Assembly: GCA_005879205.1 (NCBI GenBank)
Contig: VBLD01000143.1
Coordinates: 1 to 9,611 of the forward strand
Direction of reading: 5' to 3'
DNA: 9,611 nt
Source of the DNA: Deltaproteobacteria bacterium
GTDB lineage: Bacteria > Desulfobacterota > Binatia > DP-6
Shown: one piece after another, positions 1-5,627 of the stretch
How the letters are laid out: the number at the start of each line of letters is the position of its first letter
Position numbering within the stretch: position 1 is the first letter of the stretch
Translations under genes and position numbers: made by a program
The notes under the pieces: model-generated
The model's database searches: none
Told to the model about the DNA's origin: nothing
Seen by the model: the letters and a program-made list of their open reading frames with translations, nothing else

Positions 1-158
1 ACAAGCTTCGCGCCGCCCTCCTCACCCTCGACCTCGAAGCCGGCGTAGCAATCGGACTTCTTCTTCCCTCCGCCGGGGACGACGACGCCAAAAGCCGCGC
101 CCGCCAGGCCGAGCGCGACGCCGAATGCGACGAGCAACGAAATGGGTCTGCGTTTCAT
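1..158 (-). CDS. Secreted small protein, N-terminal fragment (runs off the left edge)
   Basis: Only the first 52 codons are in the window; the stop lies beyond the left edge. The ATG at 158-156 follows a strong ribosome binding site. The protein opens with a classic signal peptide: a basic start (MKRRP), a hydrophobic core of about 15 residues (ISLLVAFGVALGLAG), and a small-residue cleavage region around GAAFG, so export by the Sec pathway is expected. The mature part begins with a glycine/lysine stretch (PGGGKKKSDCYAGF) followed by an acidic segment (FEVEGEEGG). I do not recognise a named family. The opening resembles that of the cysteine-rich protein encoded immediately upstream, where a Gly/Lys stretch also precedes a Asp-Cys pair. 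It lies 34 bp downstream of that gene on the same strand and may be co-transcribed with it. A lipoprotein is unlikely because there is no cysteine at the cleavage site. Function is unknown. Confidence 0.72.
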   Translation of the reverse strand, partial: MKRRPISLLVAFGVALGLAGAAFGVVVPGGGKKKSDCYAGFEVEGEEGGAKL

Positions 159-167
159 CGAAATCGT

Positions 168-173
168 CTCCTT
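168..173 (-). promoter_or_regulatory. Ribosome binding site of the left-edge secreted protein
   Basis: On the minus strand this reads AAGGAG, a perfect core Shine-Dalgarno sequence, 9 nt before the ATG at 158. It supports both the reality of the short partial gene and its chosen start. Confidence 0.7.
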
Positions 174-192
174 CTCGTCTCCGCCTCCGCCG

Positions 193-1266
193 TCACGGTT
201 TCGTCAGGAGCTGTGCTCTACCAGACAGGCTCACCAGCCCCGGGCCAGGGAGAGACGCGGCGGCATCGACCTCGTTCCTGAGCGTTGGTGGGATGCAGAA
301 CACGCTCACCAGCGTCGCGTCGTGCTTGAGGTGGTCACCGCCCGGGCCGGCTCCCTTGCCCGTCGCCTCCACCGTCTTGGACACCTGGCCGAAGGATCCG
401 GCGGTGTTCTGCTGGCAGCTCGTGTAGCCGCCCAGGCACCGTCCTCCTCCCGTACAGCAGAGGACGCCGGGCGTGGGACCGCCGGTGCACGTTCCGGCGG
501 GGCACGTCCCACCGGGCCCGCAGGTCGGCACCTCGCACACCGCCCCGGCGTTGGTCCCGCCGCTGCAGATCTCGCGACAGGCGGCGTTGCCGGGCAACGG
601 GCACGTCCCGCCCGGACAATCTGCATCCGACCCGCAGGCGACCCCGTCGTTCACCCCGCCGCTGCAGCCCGAACAGGGCACCCCCTGGGTGGAGGAACAG
701 GAGCCGCTCGGGCACTCGAGGTCGATGAGGCATGGATTGCCGTCGTTCGCGCCGCCGCTGCACCTGCCCTTCGCGTAGGCGAGCGTCACCGGGTGCCGAC
801 AGAAGCCGCAGTAGACGTTCGTCTGGTTGGGAAGGTCGACCGCCACGTGGGTGGCGGTGCCCGTCGTCAGCCGAAAGCTGATCGGCAGGGTTCCGAGGAA
901 CTTCTCGGGTGGAGGCGGGCAATCGTGCGTGGTCGGGTACGCATCGCCCAGGCTGGCGGAGTCGGCCGGCGTGCAGGCGAGGCCGTTGTTCGGGCCGCCG
1001 TTGCACTTCCCGGTCCCCGGGTTGCAGATGGGGCAGGGCCGGATGGGCACCGCGCAGGTGCCTCCGCCCGGGCACTCGCTGTCCTGGAGACAGATGCCGC
1101 CGGCCTTCGTGCCGCCGCCGCACCGCGCGACGCTGTCGTCCTCACAGACGCCCGGCGCGCACCCGGTGTCGGTCACGCCCGTGCACGGCTCGCCGCGCTT
1201 CGGTCCGCCGCAGCAGCGGAACGCGAGCAGGTTTCCCGTGAGATAGATGTCCGAACTGAGCGGCAC
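193..1266 (-). CDS. C-terminal half of the cysteine-rich secreted protein (CxGG repeats)
   Basis: This frame continues the protein after the frameshift. A GTG at 1266 could serve as a start, but no separate signal peptide follows and the sequence begins mid-domain (PLSSDIYLTGNLL), so I read it as the displaced C-terminal half. It holds 36 cysteines in 357 residues. Residues 18-98 contain Cys-rich units including CGGGTKAGGIC...ECPGGGTC. Next come a proline-rich turn (HDCPPPPEKFLGTLPISF, 114-131) and a CGFC pair (153-156). Four more CxGG-type units follow at 169-277. A closing region (SCQQNTAGSFG, 283-293, then HDATLVSVFCIPPTL) ends in PGPGLVSLSGRAQL near the C-terminus. CGFC resembles a thiol-redox motif but has no thioredoxin fold around it, so it is more likely a structural disulfide. 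The gene ends at a TGA 34 bp before the next minus-strand start. The product is probably extracellular; its function is unknown. Confidence 0.68.
   Translation of the reverse strand: MPLSSDIYLTGNLLAFRCCGGPKRGEPCTGVTDTGCAPGVCEDDSVARCGGGTKAGGICLQDSECPGGGTCAVPIRPCPICNPGTGKCNGGPNNGLACTPADSASLGDAYPTTHDCPPPPEKFLGTLPISFRLTTGTATHVAVDLPNQTNVYCGFCRHPVTLAYAKGRCSGGANDGNPCLIDLECPSGSCSSTQGVPCSGCSGGVNDGVACGSDADCPGGTCPLPGNAACREICSGGTNAGAVCEVPTCGPGGTCPAGTCTGGPTPGVLCCTGGGRCLGGYTSCQQNTAGSFGQVSKTVEATGKGAGPGGDHLKHDATLVSVFCIPPTLRNEVDAAASLPGPGLVSLSGRAQLLTKP
436..762 (-). repeat. Tandem protein-level CxGG repeats (four units)
   Basis: Residues 169-277 of the C-terminal half are built from units of about 26-33 residues. 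The loose consensus is C-[ST]-G-G-x-[NT]-x-G-x-x-C-x(4,5)-C-x-x-G-x-C. Unit starts read CSGGANDGNPC, CSGGVNDGVAC, CSGGTNAGAVC and CTGGPTPGVLC. Related but less regular units lie upstream at about 1054-1215 and 1547-1615. The units match in protein pattern but, by eye, differ in DNA sequence, so this is not a recent exact tandem duplication. The spacing of cysteines and glycines suggests small disulfide-stabilised modules. Confidence 0.7.
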
Positions 1267-2530
1267 GCTCAGCGCGGACGATGCGGTTGACGATGCACGT
1301 GCTCAGCGAGGCGTTGGGTGGGTTCGTGACCGGCAACGGTGGCCCGAACAGGCATCCCGCGCTGGTGCAAGTGCGGTTGCTGCCGGTATCCGCGGCGGTC
1401 GTCGGACCGAGCGTCAGCGTGCAGTTGTTGGCGCAGCCCGTGACCTTCGAGAGCGCCGTGCTCAGGTCGGGAACGACGGACGGCAGCGGAACGCTGACGC
1501 CGCTCCCCCCGAAGTACAGGCCGCCGCACGCGAACGTTCCGGCCGAGCAGATGCCGCCCGGGCAATCCTTCGTCGTGTTGCAGGGCTCGCCGGACTTGGA
1601 CCCACCGCCGGCGCACACATTGGGCAGCAGCGTGCCGCCGTCGTCCTTCATCATGCCGCAGGTCCCGCTCCCGATATTCGAGGTGAACTGCAGCATGGTC
1701 GGCTCTGGCGTGCCGCACGCGCAGGCGGTGGTCGTCTCGCACGTGCAGCTGTTCGTGCACACCTGTCCGCCGGGGCAACCAGGTCCGCAGGGCGGATCGC
1801 ACGCCTCGTTCCCCGTCTTGACGCCGTTGCCGCAGCGGGTCTTCGTGCAGTTCGAGTCGCAGCCGTCTCCGTCCACGGTGTTCCCGTCGTCGCATTCCTC
1901 GTCGCCGGCCACGACCCCGTCGCCGCAGACGGCCGGTATCGTCGTCGGGGTGACGTTCACCACGGGGCACTTGCAGGTCGCCTCTTTCGGTTTGCAGACG
2001 AAAACGAACTTATCCTTGTCCGTCCGCCTCGCCTTGCCCTTGCCGGTCGAGACGCCGGTGAGGAGAATGACGGCCTTCCCCGGCTTATCGTGCCTCTTCC
2101 CCTTGAGCTTGACCTGGAAGTTGTCGGCGAAGGCAGCACAGGCCGCGCCGCCGCTCAGGTCCGATTGGGGCAGGGTGGGAAGCGTGTGGACCTTCTTGAC
2201 GCCCATCACCCGGGCGAGCGCCCGCTTGAGCGCCACCGGCTTGCAGGCAGAATCGCCCGTCTGGTTCGCGCACAGTGCCACCCGGAAGGTGCATGCGCCC
2301 TCGGGCGTGGCATCCGCGTCGCAGTTGCCGTCGCAGTCGCTGCAGGTGAACGTGGATCCGCTCTGGCCCACGTTGGGCTGGACGCTGAGCTCGACCAGGC
2401 AGTCGTCGGCCGCCTTTCCCTTTCCGTCGCCCTCGACCAGCCCGGCAACGGCGGACGCGCTGGAGCCAAATGCCACCGCCGCCGCGAAAAGCAGCGCGAA
2501 ACGACACCCGGCGCGTCGCGTCTGATGCAT
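1142..2530 (-). CDS. N-terminal half of the cysteine-rich secreted protein (DUF4215-like repeat)
   Basis: The ATG at 2530-2528 follows a G-rich ribosome binding site. Residues 1 to about 28 form a signal peptide (MHQTRRAGCRFALLFAAAVA, then a Ser/Ala-rich cleavage region), so the product is exported. Residues 38-190 form a first domain with a cysteine cluster (FTCSDCDGNCDAD, 62-74) and a lysine-rich part around 140-175 (KLKGKRHDKPGKA). Residues 201-247 contain a myxococcal-type Cys-rich (DUF4215-like) repeat: CGDGVVAGDEECDDGN, then GDGCDSNC, then the start of a second unit, CGNGVKTGNEACD. Residues 306-328 hold a separate repeat of the CxGGxxxGxxC type. Recognisable sequence ends near residue 418 (STCIVNRIV). 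The rest of this open frame, to 1142, is rich in Arg and Ala and loses the cysteine pattern, as expected for out-of-frame reading. Thirty-five cysteines are visible after the signal peptide. Molecular function is unknown; a structural, adhesive or binding role at the surface is possible. Confidence 0.68.
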   Translation of the reverse strand: MHQTRRAGCRFALLFAAAVAFGSSASAVAGLVEGDGKGKAADDCLVELSVQPNVGQSGSTFTCSDCDGNCDADATPEGACTFRVALCANQTGDSACKPVALKRALARVMGVKKVHTLPTLPQSDLSGGAACAAFADNFQVKLKGKRHDKPGKAVILLTGVSTGKGKARRTDKDKFVFVCKPKEATCKCPVVNVTPTTIPAVCGDGVVAGDEECDDGNTVDGDGCDSNCTKTRCGNGVKTGNEACDPPCGPGCPGGQVCTNSCTCETTTACACGTPEPTMLQFTSNIGSGTCGMMKDDGGTLLPNVCAGGGSKSGEPCNTTKDCPGGICSAGTFACGGLYFGGSGVSVPLPSVVPDLSTALSKVTGCANNCTLTLGPTTAADTGSNRTCTSAGCLFGPPLPVTNPPNASLSTCIVNRIVRAERAAQFGHLSHGKPARVPLLRRTEARRAVHGRDRHRVRAGRL

Positions 2531-2534
2531 GTAT

Positions 2535-2541
2535 CCCCCTT
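2535..2541 (-). promoter_or_regulatory. Ribosome binding site of the cysteine-rich protein gene
   Basis: The minus strand reads AAGGGGG, separated by 4 nt (atac) from the ATG at 2530. The spacing is short, but this purine run stands out in the 133-bp gap and supports the start, as does the signal peptide that follows directly. Confidence 0.5.
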
Positions 2542-2663
2542 GTGGAGTTGGGTTCGAGCCGAGCCCGCGTTAGCAGGTCTGAGTTTGAGGCGTCAATACG
2601 GCCGCGGGCCGGATGCGTGCGTAGAACTGAGCAACGAGAGACCAGGACTACGACGCGGTGCAG

Positions 2664-3149
2664 CTATCCCTTCGCGCCGAGCTCCTGGTCGATGAGCTGC
2701 TTGAAGCTCTCGTACGTCTGGGCGCCGCTCAGACGCCTGCCGTTCACGAAGAACGTCGGCGTGGAGTTGACGCCGAGGGCGGTTGCCTCGCTCTCGTCGG
2801 CCTTGACGGCATCGAGCGATTTCTTGCCCTCCAGGCACTCCTTCAGCTTGGCGACGTCGAGGCCGCCGGCCTCGCCGATTTCCGCCGCCTTGGCGGCGAC
2901 GTTGTCCTTGCTGATCTCGGACTGCTTGGAGAAGAGGCCGTTGTACATCGTCCAGAACTGATCGTTGCCCTGCTGAAACGCGCATTCCGAGGCGACGGCG
3001 GCGTCCTCGGCCCACGGATGAATGCTCGTGAGCGGATAATTCTTGAAAATGAAGCGAACCTTGTCCCCGTATTCCTTGATCACCTGGGTTTCGAACGTCG
3101 TGTAGACGCGGCTGCAGAACGGACACTGAAAGTCCGAATACTCGACGAG
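2664..3149 (-). CDS. Catalytic part of the DsbA-like thiol-disulfide oxidoreductase
   Basis: This is the thioredoxin-fold half, in a different frame from the N-terminal part. It opens with LVEYSDFQCPFC, the first beta strand and active site of DsbA-type proteins; the two catalytic cysteines are encoded at 3125-3123 and 3116-3114. Then come a helix and strand (VIKEYGDKVRFIFKNYPL), the helical insertion typical of DsbA (HPWAEDAAVASECAFQQGND, FWTMYNGLF), and the second half with the cis-proline loop (GVNSTPTFFVNG, proline at 2759-2757). It ends in an amphipathic helix (QTYESFKQLIDQEL) before the stop. All parts needed for activity are present, so the fold is complete apart from its junction with the N-terminus. 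An ATG exists at 3083, but starting there would remove the active site, so it is unlikely to be the true start. The family oxidises or isomerises cysteines in exported proteins; which of the two this one does is not clear. Confidence 0.82.
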   Translation of the reverse strand, partial: LVEYSDFQCPFCSRVYTTFETQVIKEYGDKVRFIFKNYPLTSIHPWAEDAAVASECAFQQGNDQFWTMYNGLFSKQSEISKDNVAAKAAEIGEAGGLDVAKLKECLEGKKSLDAVKADESEATALGVNSTPTFFVNGRRLSGAQTYESFKQLIDQELGAKG

Positions 3150-3153
3150 ACGG

Positions 3154-3519
3154 CTCGCCGTCGAGCTTGATCTTGTCGCGCACCTGCTTCAGCGGATCAA
3201 TGGTCAGATCCACCGCGTCGCCGCGGAAGAGGTAGCGGTCGTCGCGGCTCACGTAGAAAGCGACGTTCTGGGTCTGCTGGCCGAGCGACACCTCGAGGTT
3301 GCCCTTCCGCCAGCCCGGGATGTCCGAGTCCTCGACCTTCGTCACCTTGAAGCTGAGGCCGGGGGTGGTGACCGTCTTCTGGAAGTAGTCGACGATTCGC
3401 TGGGAAAGCGTCGCGTCGTCCGCCGCGGGACCGCCTCCGCCGCCTCCTCCTCCCGGCCCCCCGCCGCAGGCGGCGACGAGGAGCAGGGCGACGGCGGTCG
3501 ATCGATGGATGAGGTTCAT
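3154..3519 (-). CDS. N-terminal part of the DsbA-like protein: lipoprotein signal and accessory domain
   Basis: The ATG at 3519-3517 follows a weak GAGAG ribosome binding site at 3530-3526. The first 18 residues are a lipoprotein signal (MNLIHRSTAVALLLVAAC) with Cys18 as the expected lipidated residue, so the protein should be anchored in a membrane and face the periplasm. A flexible Gly/Pro linker follows (GGGPGGGGGGGGP, about residues 19-31). Residues 33-122 form a small domain with DYFQKTV near its start, then IPGWRKGNLEVSLGQQTQ and RYLFRGDAVDLTIDPL. This is followed by a lysine-rich stretch (QVRDKIKLDGE) that would lead into the thioredoxin fold. Similar extensions occur, as far as I recall, in deltaproteobacterial DsbA-like proteins, but I cannot name the domain. 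The coordinates cover only the meaningful part: the frame stays open to 2593, but beyond about 3154 it is a shadow of the catalytic half. Confidence 0.68.
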
Positions 3520-3562
3520 CGGCCGCTCTCTAGTTCCCTGCCCCACGGCAGTCAATGCGCGC

Positions 3563-5527
3563 TCACTCGCGCAAGGTGAGGCGGTAGAGCTCCATGCGTA
3601 CGCCGCGATGGAACGGCGCCGCGACGAAGTAGTCCATCGCCTGGCTGGGCGGGATGTCGGCCACGCGCTCGACCAGGAACGCCTGCCCGAGCTCCTCGAG
3701 CATCCGCGACCCACCGGGTTGCGTCGGCGGAATCAAGAGATACGGCTTCATCCGGGCGCGCGCGAAACGCTCCGCCGCGTCGCTCACCCCGATGCCCCAG
3801 CGCGCGAGGTCGGTGAAATAGACCGCCCAGGCGAGCCCGCTGTAGTACTCGATGTTCTCGGCCGGGCGGCCGACGTCCTCGGTCGTGATGACCACCGCCC
3901 GCGGCTCGACGGCGCGCTCGAAGGTGGCACGCGCCCTGAGCATCTCCGGCCGCTGGAAGCCGCCGCGCACGTTGAGGCCGGCCCGAGCTCGTGTCACGGC
4001 GAGGACGGTGAGCGCCACCGCGAACAGCGGCGCGGCGACGGCGCCGACGCGCCGGTCGGGCGCGACCGCGGCGGCGAAGAGCGCCGCGGCCGTGACGCCC
4101 GGGACCAGCCAGGCGAGCGTCGGCAGCGCCGCGGTGCGCGGGGCGTCGATCAGGGTGGCGCCCAGGAGGAGCGCGCAGGCGCCGCCGAACGCGAGCCCGC
4201 GCGCGCCGGTGACCAAACGGCGGCGAGCCAGGCGGCGCACGACGTCGAGGGTGCCGAGCGTCCCTTCGACGATGAGCATCGGCAGCATGCAGAACACGCC
4301 CGAGAGATACCGTCCGTCGGGCCGGGACCAGCAGCTGAAGAAGAAGAGGCCGGCGAGCACGTACGAGACTGCGAGGACGCAGAGCACTCGCCGCTGGAAG
4401 AACGCGACGACGGCGCCCCAGATCGCGACCGCGAGCATCAGGTCGCCGTATGCGCTCCGCAGGAGCGCCAGGTTGCCGGGCAGCGTTCGCGGAAGATTGG
4501 AGAGGCGGAGTCCACCGCCCTGTACCGCCTCGACCGTGCCGCCGTGCCACCCGGGCGGCGGGTAGCCGACGCGCGGGTCGCCGGCCGGCGGGGCCACCGC
4601 GGCGCCCGGTTTCTGGAAGAAGCGCTCGATCTCCACGGCCTGCGTCGGCCGGAACGGGTTTCCCGAGGTCATCTGGTTGAAGGCGAGCAGGGGGGCGAGC
4701 CCGAGGAGCATGCCGAGCGCGACCGTGCGGACCGTGGTCACCACGGCGCTCCGCACGGGGGTTCCCGCCCGTAACCACTCTCGCGCGAGCACGAGCCCTG
4801 CCGGCACGAGGTAGAGCAAAGCGTCGGGGCGGATCGTGACGGCGTAGCCGAGCGCGGCGCCGGCGGCCGTGCGGTGGCGGCCGCCGGGCAACAGCAGATA
4901 GAGCCCGAGGAAGCCGGCGACGTGGGCCGAGAGGTCGCGGGTCGGCGTGATCGCCCAGAGGTGGATATAGGTGGGGAACAGGGTCACCAGGGCGACGGCC
5001 GCGAGTGCCCGCCAGCGCGAGTGGAAGATGCGTCGCGCGAAGGCGAGGAGGAGCAGGAGCAGCACGGCGAAGATGGTCGGGTTCAGATAGTGCGCCCCGT
5101 CATCGCCGAAGAGCCGGAGCCACGCCGCCAGCAGGATCGGGAAGCCGGGCGAGTACCGGCAGTACGCCCGATCGCCGTCGGCGATGTAGGTCTGCGCCAG
5201 GATGTCGACGCGCGGCGGGAGCCGGCCCACCAGCGCGTCGAGCGGGGGCCAGTGATGGAAGACCCGCCCGTGCAGGAGGTCGTGGGCGAAGGTGAGGTAG
5301 CCGAACTGGTCGACGGCGAGGTACCAGGTGATCTTCCGTCCGACGTTGACGGCCGTGAAGCCGAGCAGCATCAGGAGCGCGCCCCACCAGAGGACGGTCG
5401 AGCCGATCGGCAACCAGCGGACCTCGCGCCGGACGCCCGGAGGGCTGGTCGGCGGCCGCGCCGTGCGTCCTGCAGCCCGGGCGGCGGCACGCCGGGCGCT
5501 GCGTCTGGAGGCGGGCCGGGCCGGCAC
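3563..5527 (-). CDS. Polytopic membrane protein, GT-C type glycosyltransferase-like
   Basis: From GTG 5527 the protein has 654 residues. A basic cytoplasmic N-terminus (about 1-38) is followed by a first membrane segment (TVLWWGALLMLLGFTAV, 44-60). The first outer loop carries the acidic residue typical of GT-C enzymes (WYLAVDQFGYLTFAHDLL, Asp73) and later CRYSPGFPILLAAWLRLF (123-140), resembling the YPPGYP-type motif of PMT/family-39-like transferases. Roughly ten or more further hydrophobic segments follow (for example IFAVLLLLLLAFA and AAALFAAAVA), then a soluble C-terminal region of about 130 residues. Such proteins usually move sugars from a polyprenyl-phosphate carrier to lipids or proteins on the outer face of the membrane; donor and acceptor here are unknown. 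The start is uncertain: TTG 5413 (616 residues) has a good GAGGT sequence 7 nt upstream (5425-5421), whereas GTG 5527 has none. Starts further upstream would overlap the divergent helicase gene and are unlikely. Confidence 0.72.
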   Translation of the reverse strand: MPARPASRRSARRAAARAAGRTARPPTSPPGVRREVRWLPIGSTVLWWGALLMLLGFTAVNVGRKITWYLAVDQFGYLTFAHDLLHGRVFHHWPPLDALVGRLPPRVDILAQTYIADGDRAYCRYSPGFPILLAAWLRLFGDDGAHYLNPTIFAVLLLLLLAFARRIFHSRWRALAAVALVTLFPTYIHLWAITPTRDLSAHVAGFLGLYLLLPGGRHRTAAGAALGYAVTIRPDALLYLVPAGLVLAREWLRAGTPVRSAVVTTVRTVALGMLLGLAPLLAFNQMTSGNPFRPTQAVEIERFFQKPGAAVAPPAGDPRVGYPPPGWHGGTVEAVQGGGLRLSNLPRTLPGNLALLRSAYGDLMLAVAIWGAVVAFFQRRVLCVLAVSYVLAGLFFFSCWSRPDGRYLSGVFCMLPMLIVEGTLGTLDVVRRLARRRLVTGARGLAFGGACALLLGATLIDAPRTAALPTLAWLVPGVTAAALFAAAVAPDRRVGAVAAPLFAVALTVLAVTRARAGLNVRGGFQRPEMLRARATFERAVEPRAVVITTEDVGRPAENIEYYSGLAWAVYFTDLARWGIGVSDAAERFARARMKPYLLIPPTQPGGSRMLEELGQAFLVERVADIPPSQAMDYFVAAPFHRGVRMELYRLTLRE

Positions 5528-5530
5528 GGA

Positions 5531-5542
5531 CGGTTTATAACC
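5531..5542. promoter_or_regulatory. AT-rich inverted repeat in the divergent intergenic region, possible -10 elements
   Basis: Within very GC-rich DNA, GGTT-TAT-AACC (5532-5542) is an inverted repeat with a 3-nt spacer. On the plus strand it contains TATAAC, a near match to a -10 box about 85 nt before the lhr start. On the minus strand it reads TATAAA, only 6 nt before GTG 5527, which would give a nearly leaderless transcript if that start is used. No convincing -35 box was seen on either strand, so this is a weak prediction. Confidence 0.28.
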
Positions 5543-5613
5543 GCTCGCTGCCCCGGGGCGCGAGAGAAGATGCGACCCGCATTGGCGCCTGCGGAAGCCC
5601 GGTGATAGCAGGC

Positions 5614-5620
5614 GGGAGGG
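5614..5620 (+). promoter_or_regulatory. Ribosome binding site of lhr
   Basis: GGGAGGG lies 7 nt before GTG 5628. It is a strong Shine-Dalgarno match and fixes the helicase start, since no in-frame alternative with such a site lies nearby. Confidence 0.65.
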
Positions 5621-5627
5621 AGCGCTG

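Larger units (their letters stand above)
193..2530 (-). pseudogene. Large secreted cysteine-rich protein gene, interrupted by one frameshift
   Basis: This entry spans the whole interrupted gene; the two halves are described separately. Its 2338 bases equal 779 codons plus one base, so one net base shift separates the halves. The frame starting at ATG 2530 carries recognisable sequence down to about 1277. The downstream frame becomes recognisable from about 1272 and ends at the TGA at 195-193. In the downstream frame a TGA at 1305-1303 limits how far right the shift can lie, so it falls between about 1302 and 1264. Joined, the product would be near 778 residues with a signal peptide and about 71 mature cysteines, an exported protein probably held together by disulfides. 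I believe the overall architecture matches a family of uncharacterised cysteine-rich proteins in Binatota/deltaproteobacterial genomes; this is from memory, without a search. If the shift is an assembly error the gene is intact; if real, both fragments are probably non-functional. Confidence 0.72.
2664..3519 (-). pseudogene. DsbA/thioredoxin-like lipoprotein gene, interrupted by one frameshift
   Basis: This entry spans the whole interrupted gene; the halves are described separately. Its 856 bases equal 285 codons plus one base. The N-terminal half lies in the frame of ATG 3519 and the catalytic half in another frame, with the switch near 3150-3157. If the extra base is ignored, the joined protein has 284 residues: a lipoprotein signal, a glycine-rich linker, a domain of about 85 residues, and a DsbA-like thioredoxin fold with a CPFC active site. 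Such proteins make, break or shuffle disulfide bonds in envelope proteins. The gene lies 43 bp downstream of the membrane glycosyltransferase-like gene and 133 bp upstream of the cysteine-rich protein gene, all on the same strand. Whether the frameshift is real or a sequence error cannot be decided from one sequence. Confidence 0.75.

Noticed and set aside
2550..2611. Two small hairpins in the 133-bp gap (2550-2566, 7-bp stem with one wobble pair; 2599-2611, 5-bp perfect stem) as terminators
   Set aside because: Stems are short, no T-run follows either one on the transcribed strand, and the first has a mismatch when read on the minus strand. Such stems are common by chance in GC-rich DNA.
142..2695. 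Long plus-strand open frames opposite the cysteine-rich gene (142-1290, 1247-2695, 1281-2525)
   Set aside because: They have no domains and no convincing start signals. The minus strand over the same stretch shows a signal peptide, a Cys-rich repeat pattern and a ribosome binding site.
1264..3160. Programmed ribosomal frameshifting at the two breaks
   Set aside because: No slippery heptamer or clear stimulatory structure was seen, and the families involved are not known for recoding. Sequence error or decay is simpler.
2593..3714. The full 373-codon minus-strand frame as one protein
   Set aside because: Only residues from the ATG at 3519 to about 3154 make sense. The part before 3519 overlaps the end of the upstream gene, and the part after 3154 loses all similarity to a thioredoxin fold while another frame has it.
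3509..4774. A 421-codon plus-strand open frame opposite the membrane-protein gene
   Set aside because: Its product is almost entirely charged residues, Ala and Gly, typical of the reverse reading of a GC-rich membrane-protein gene.
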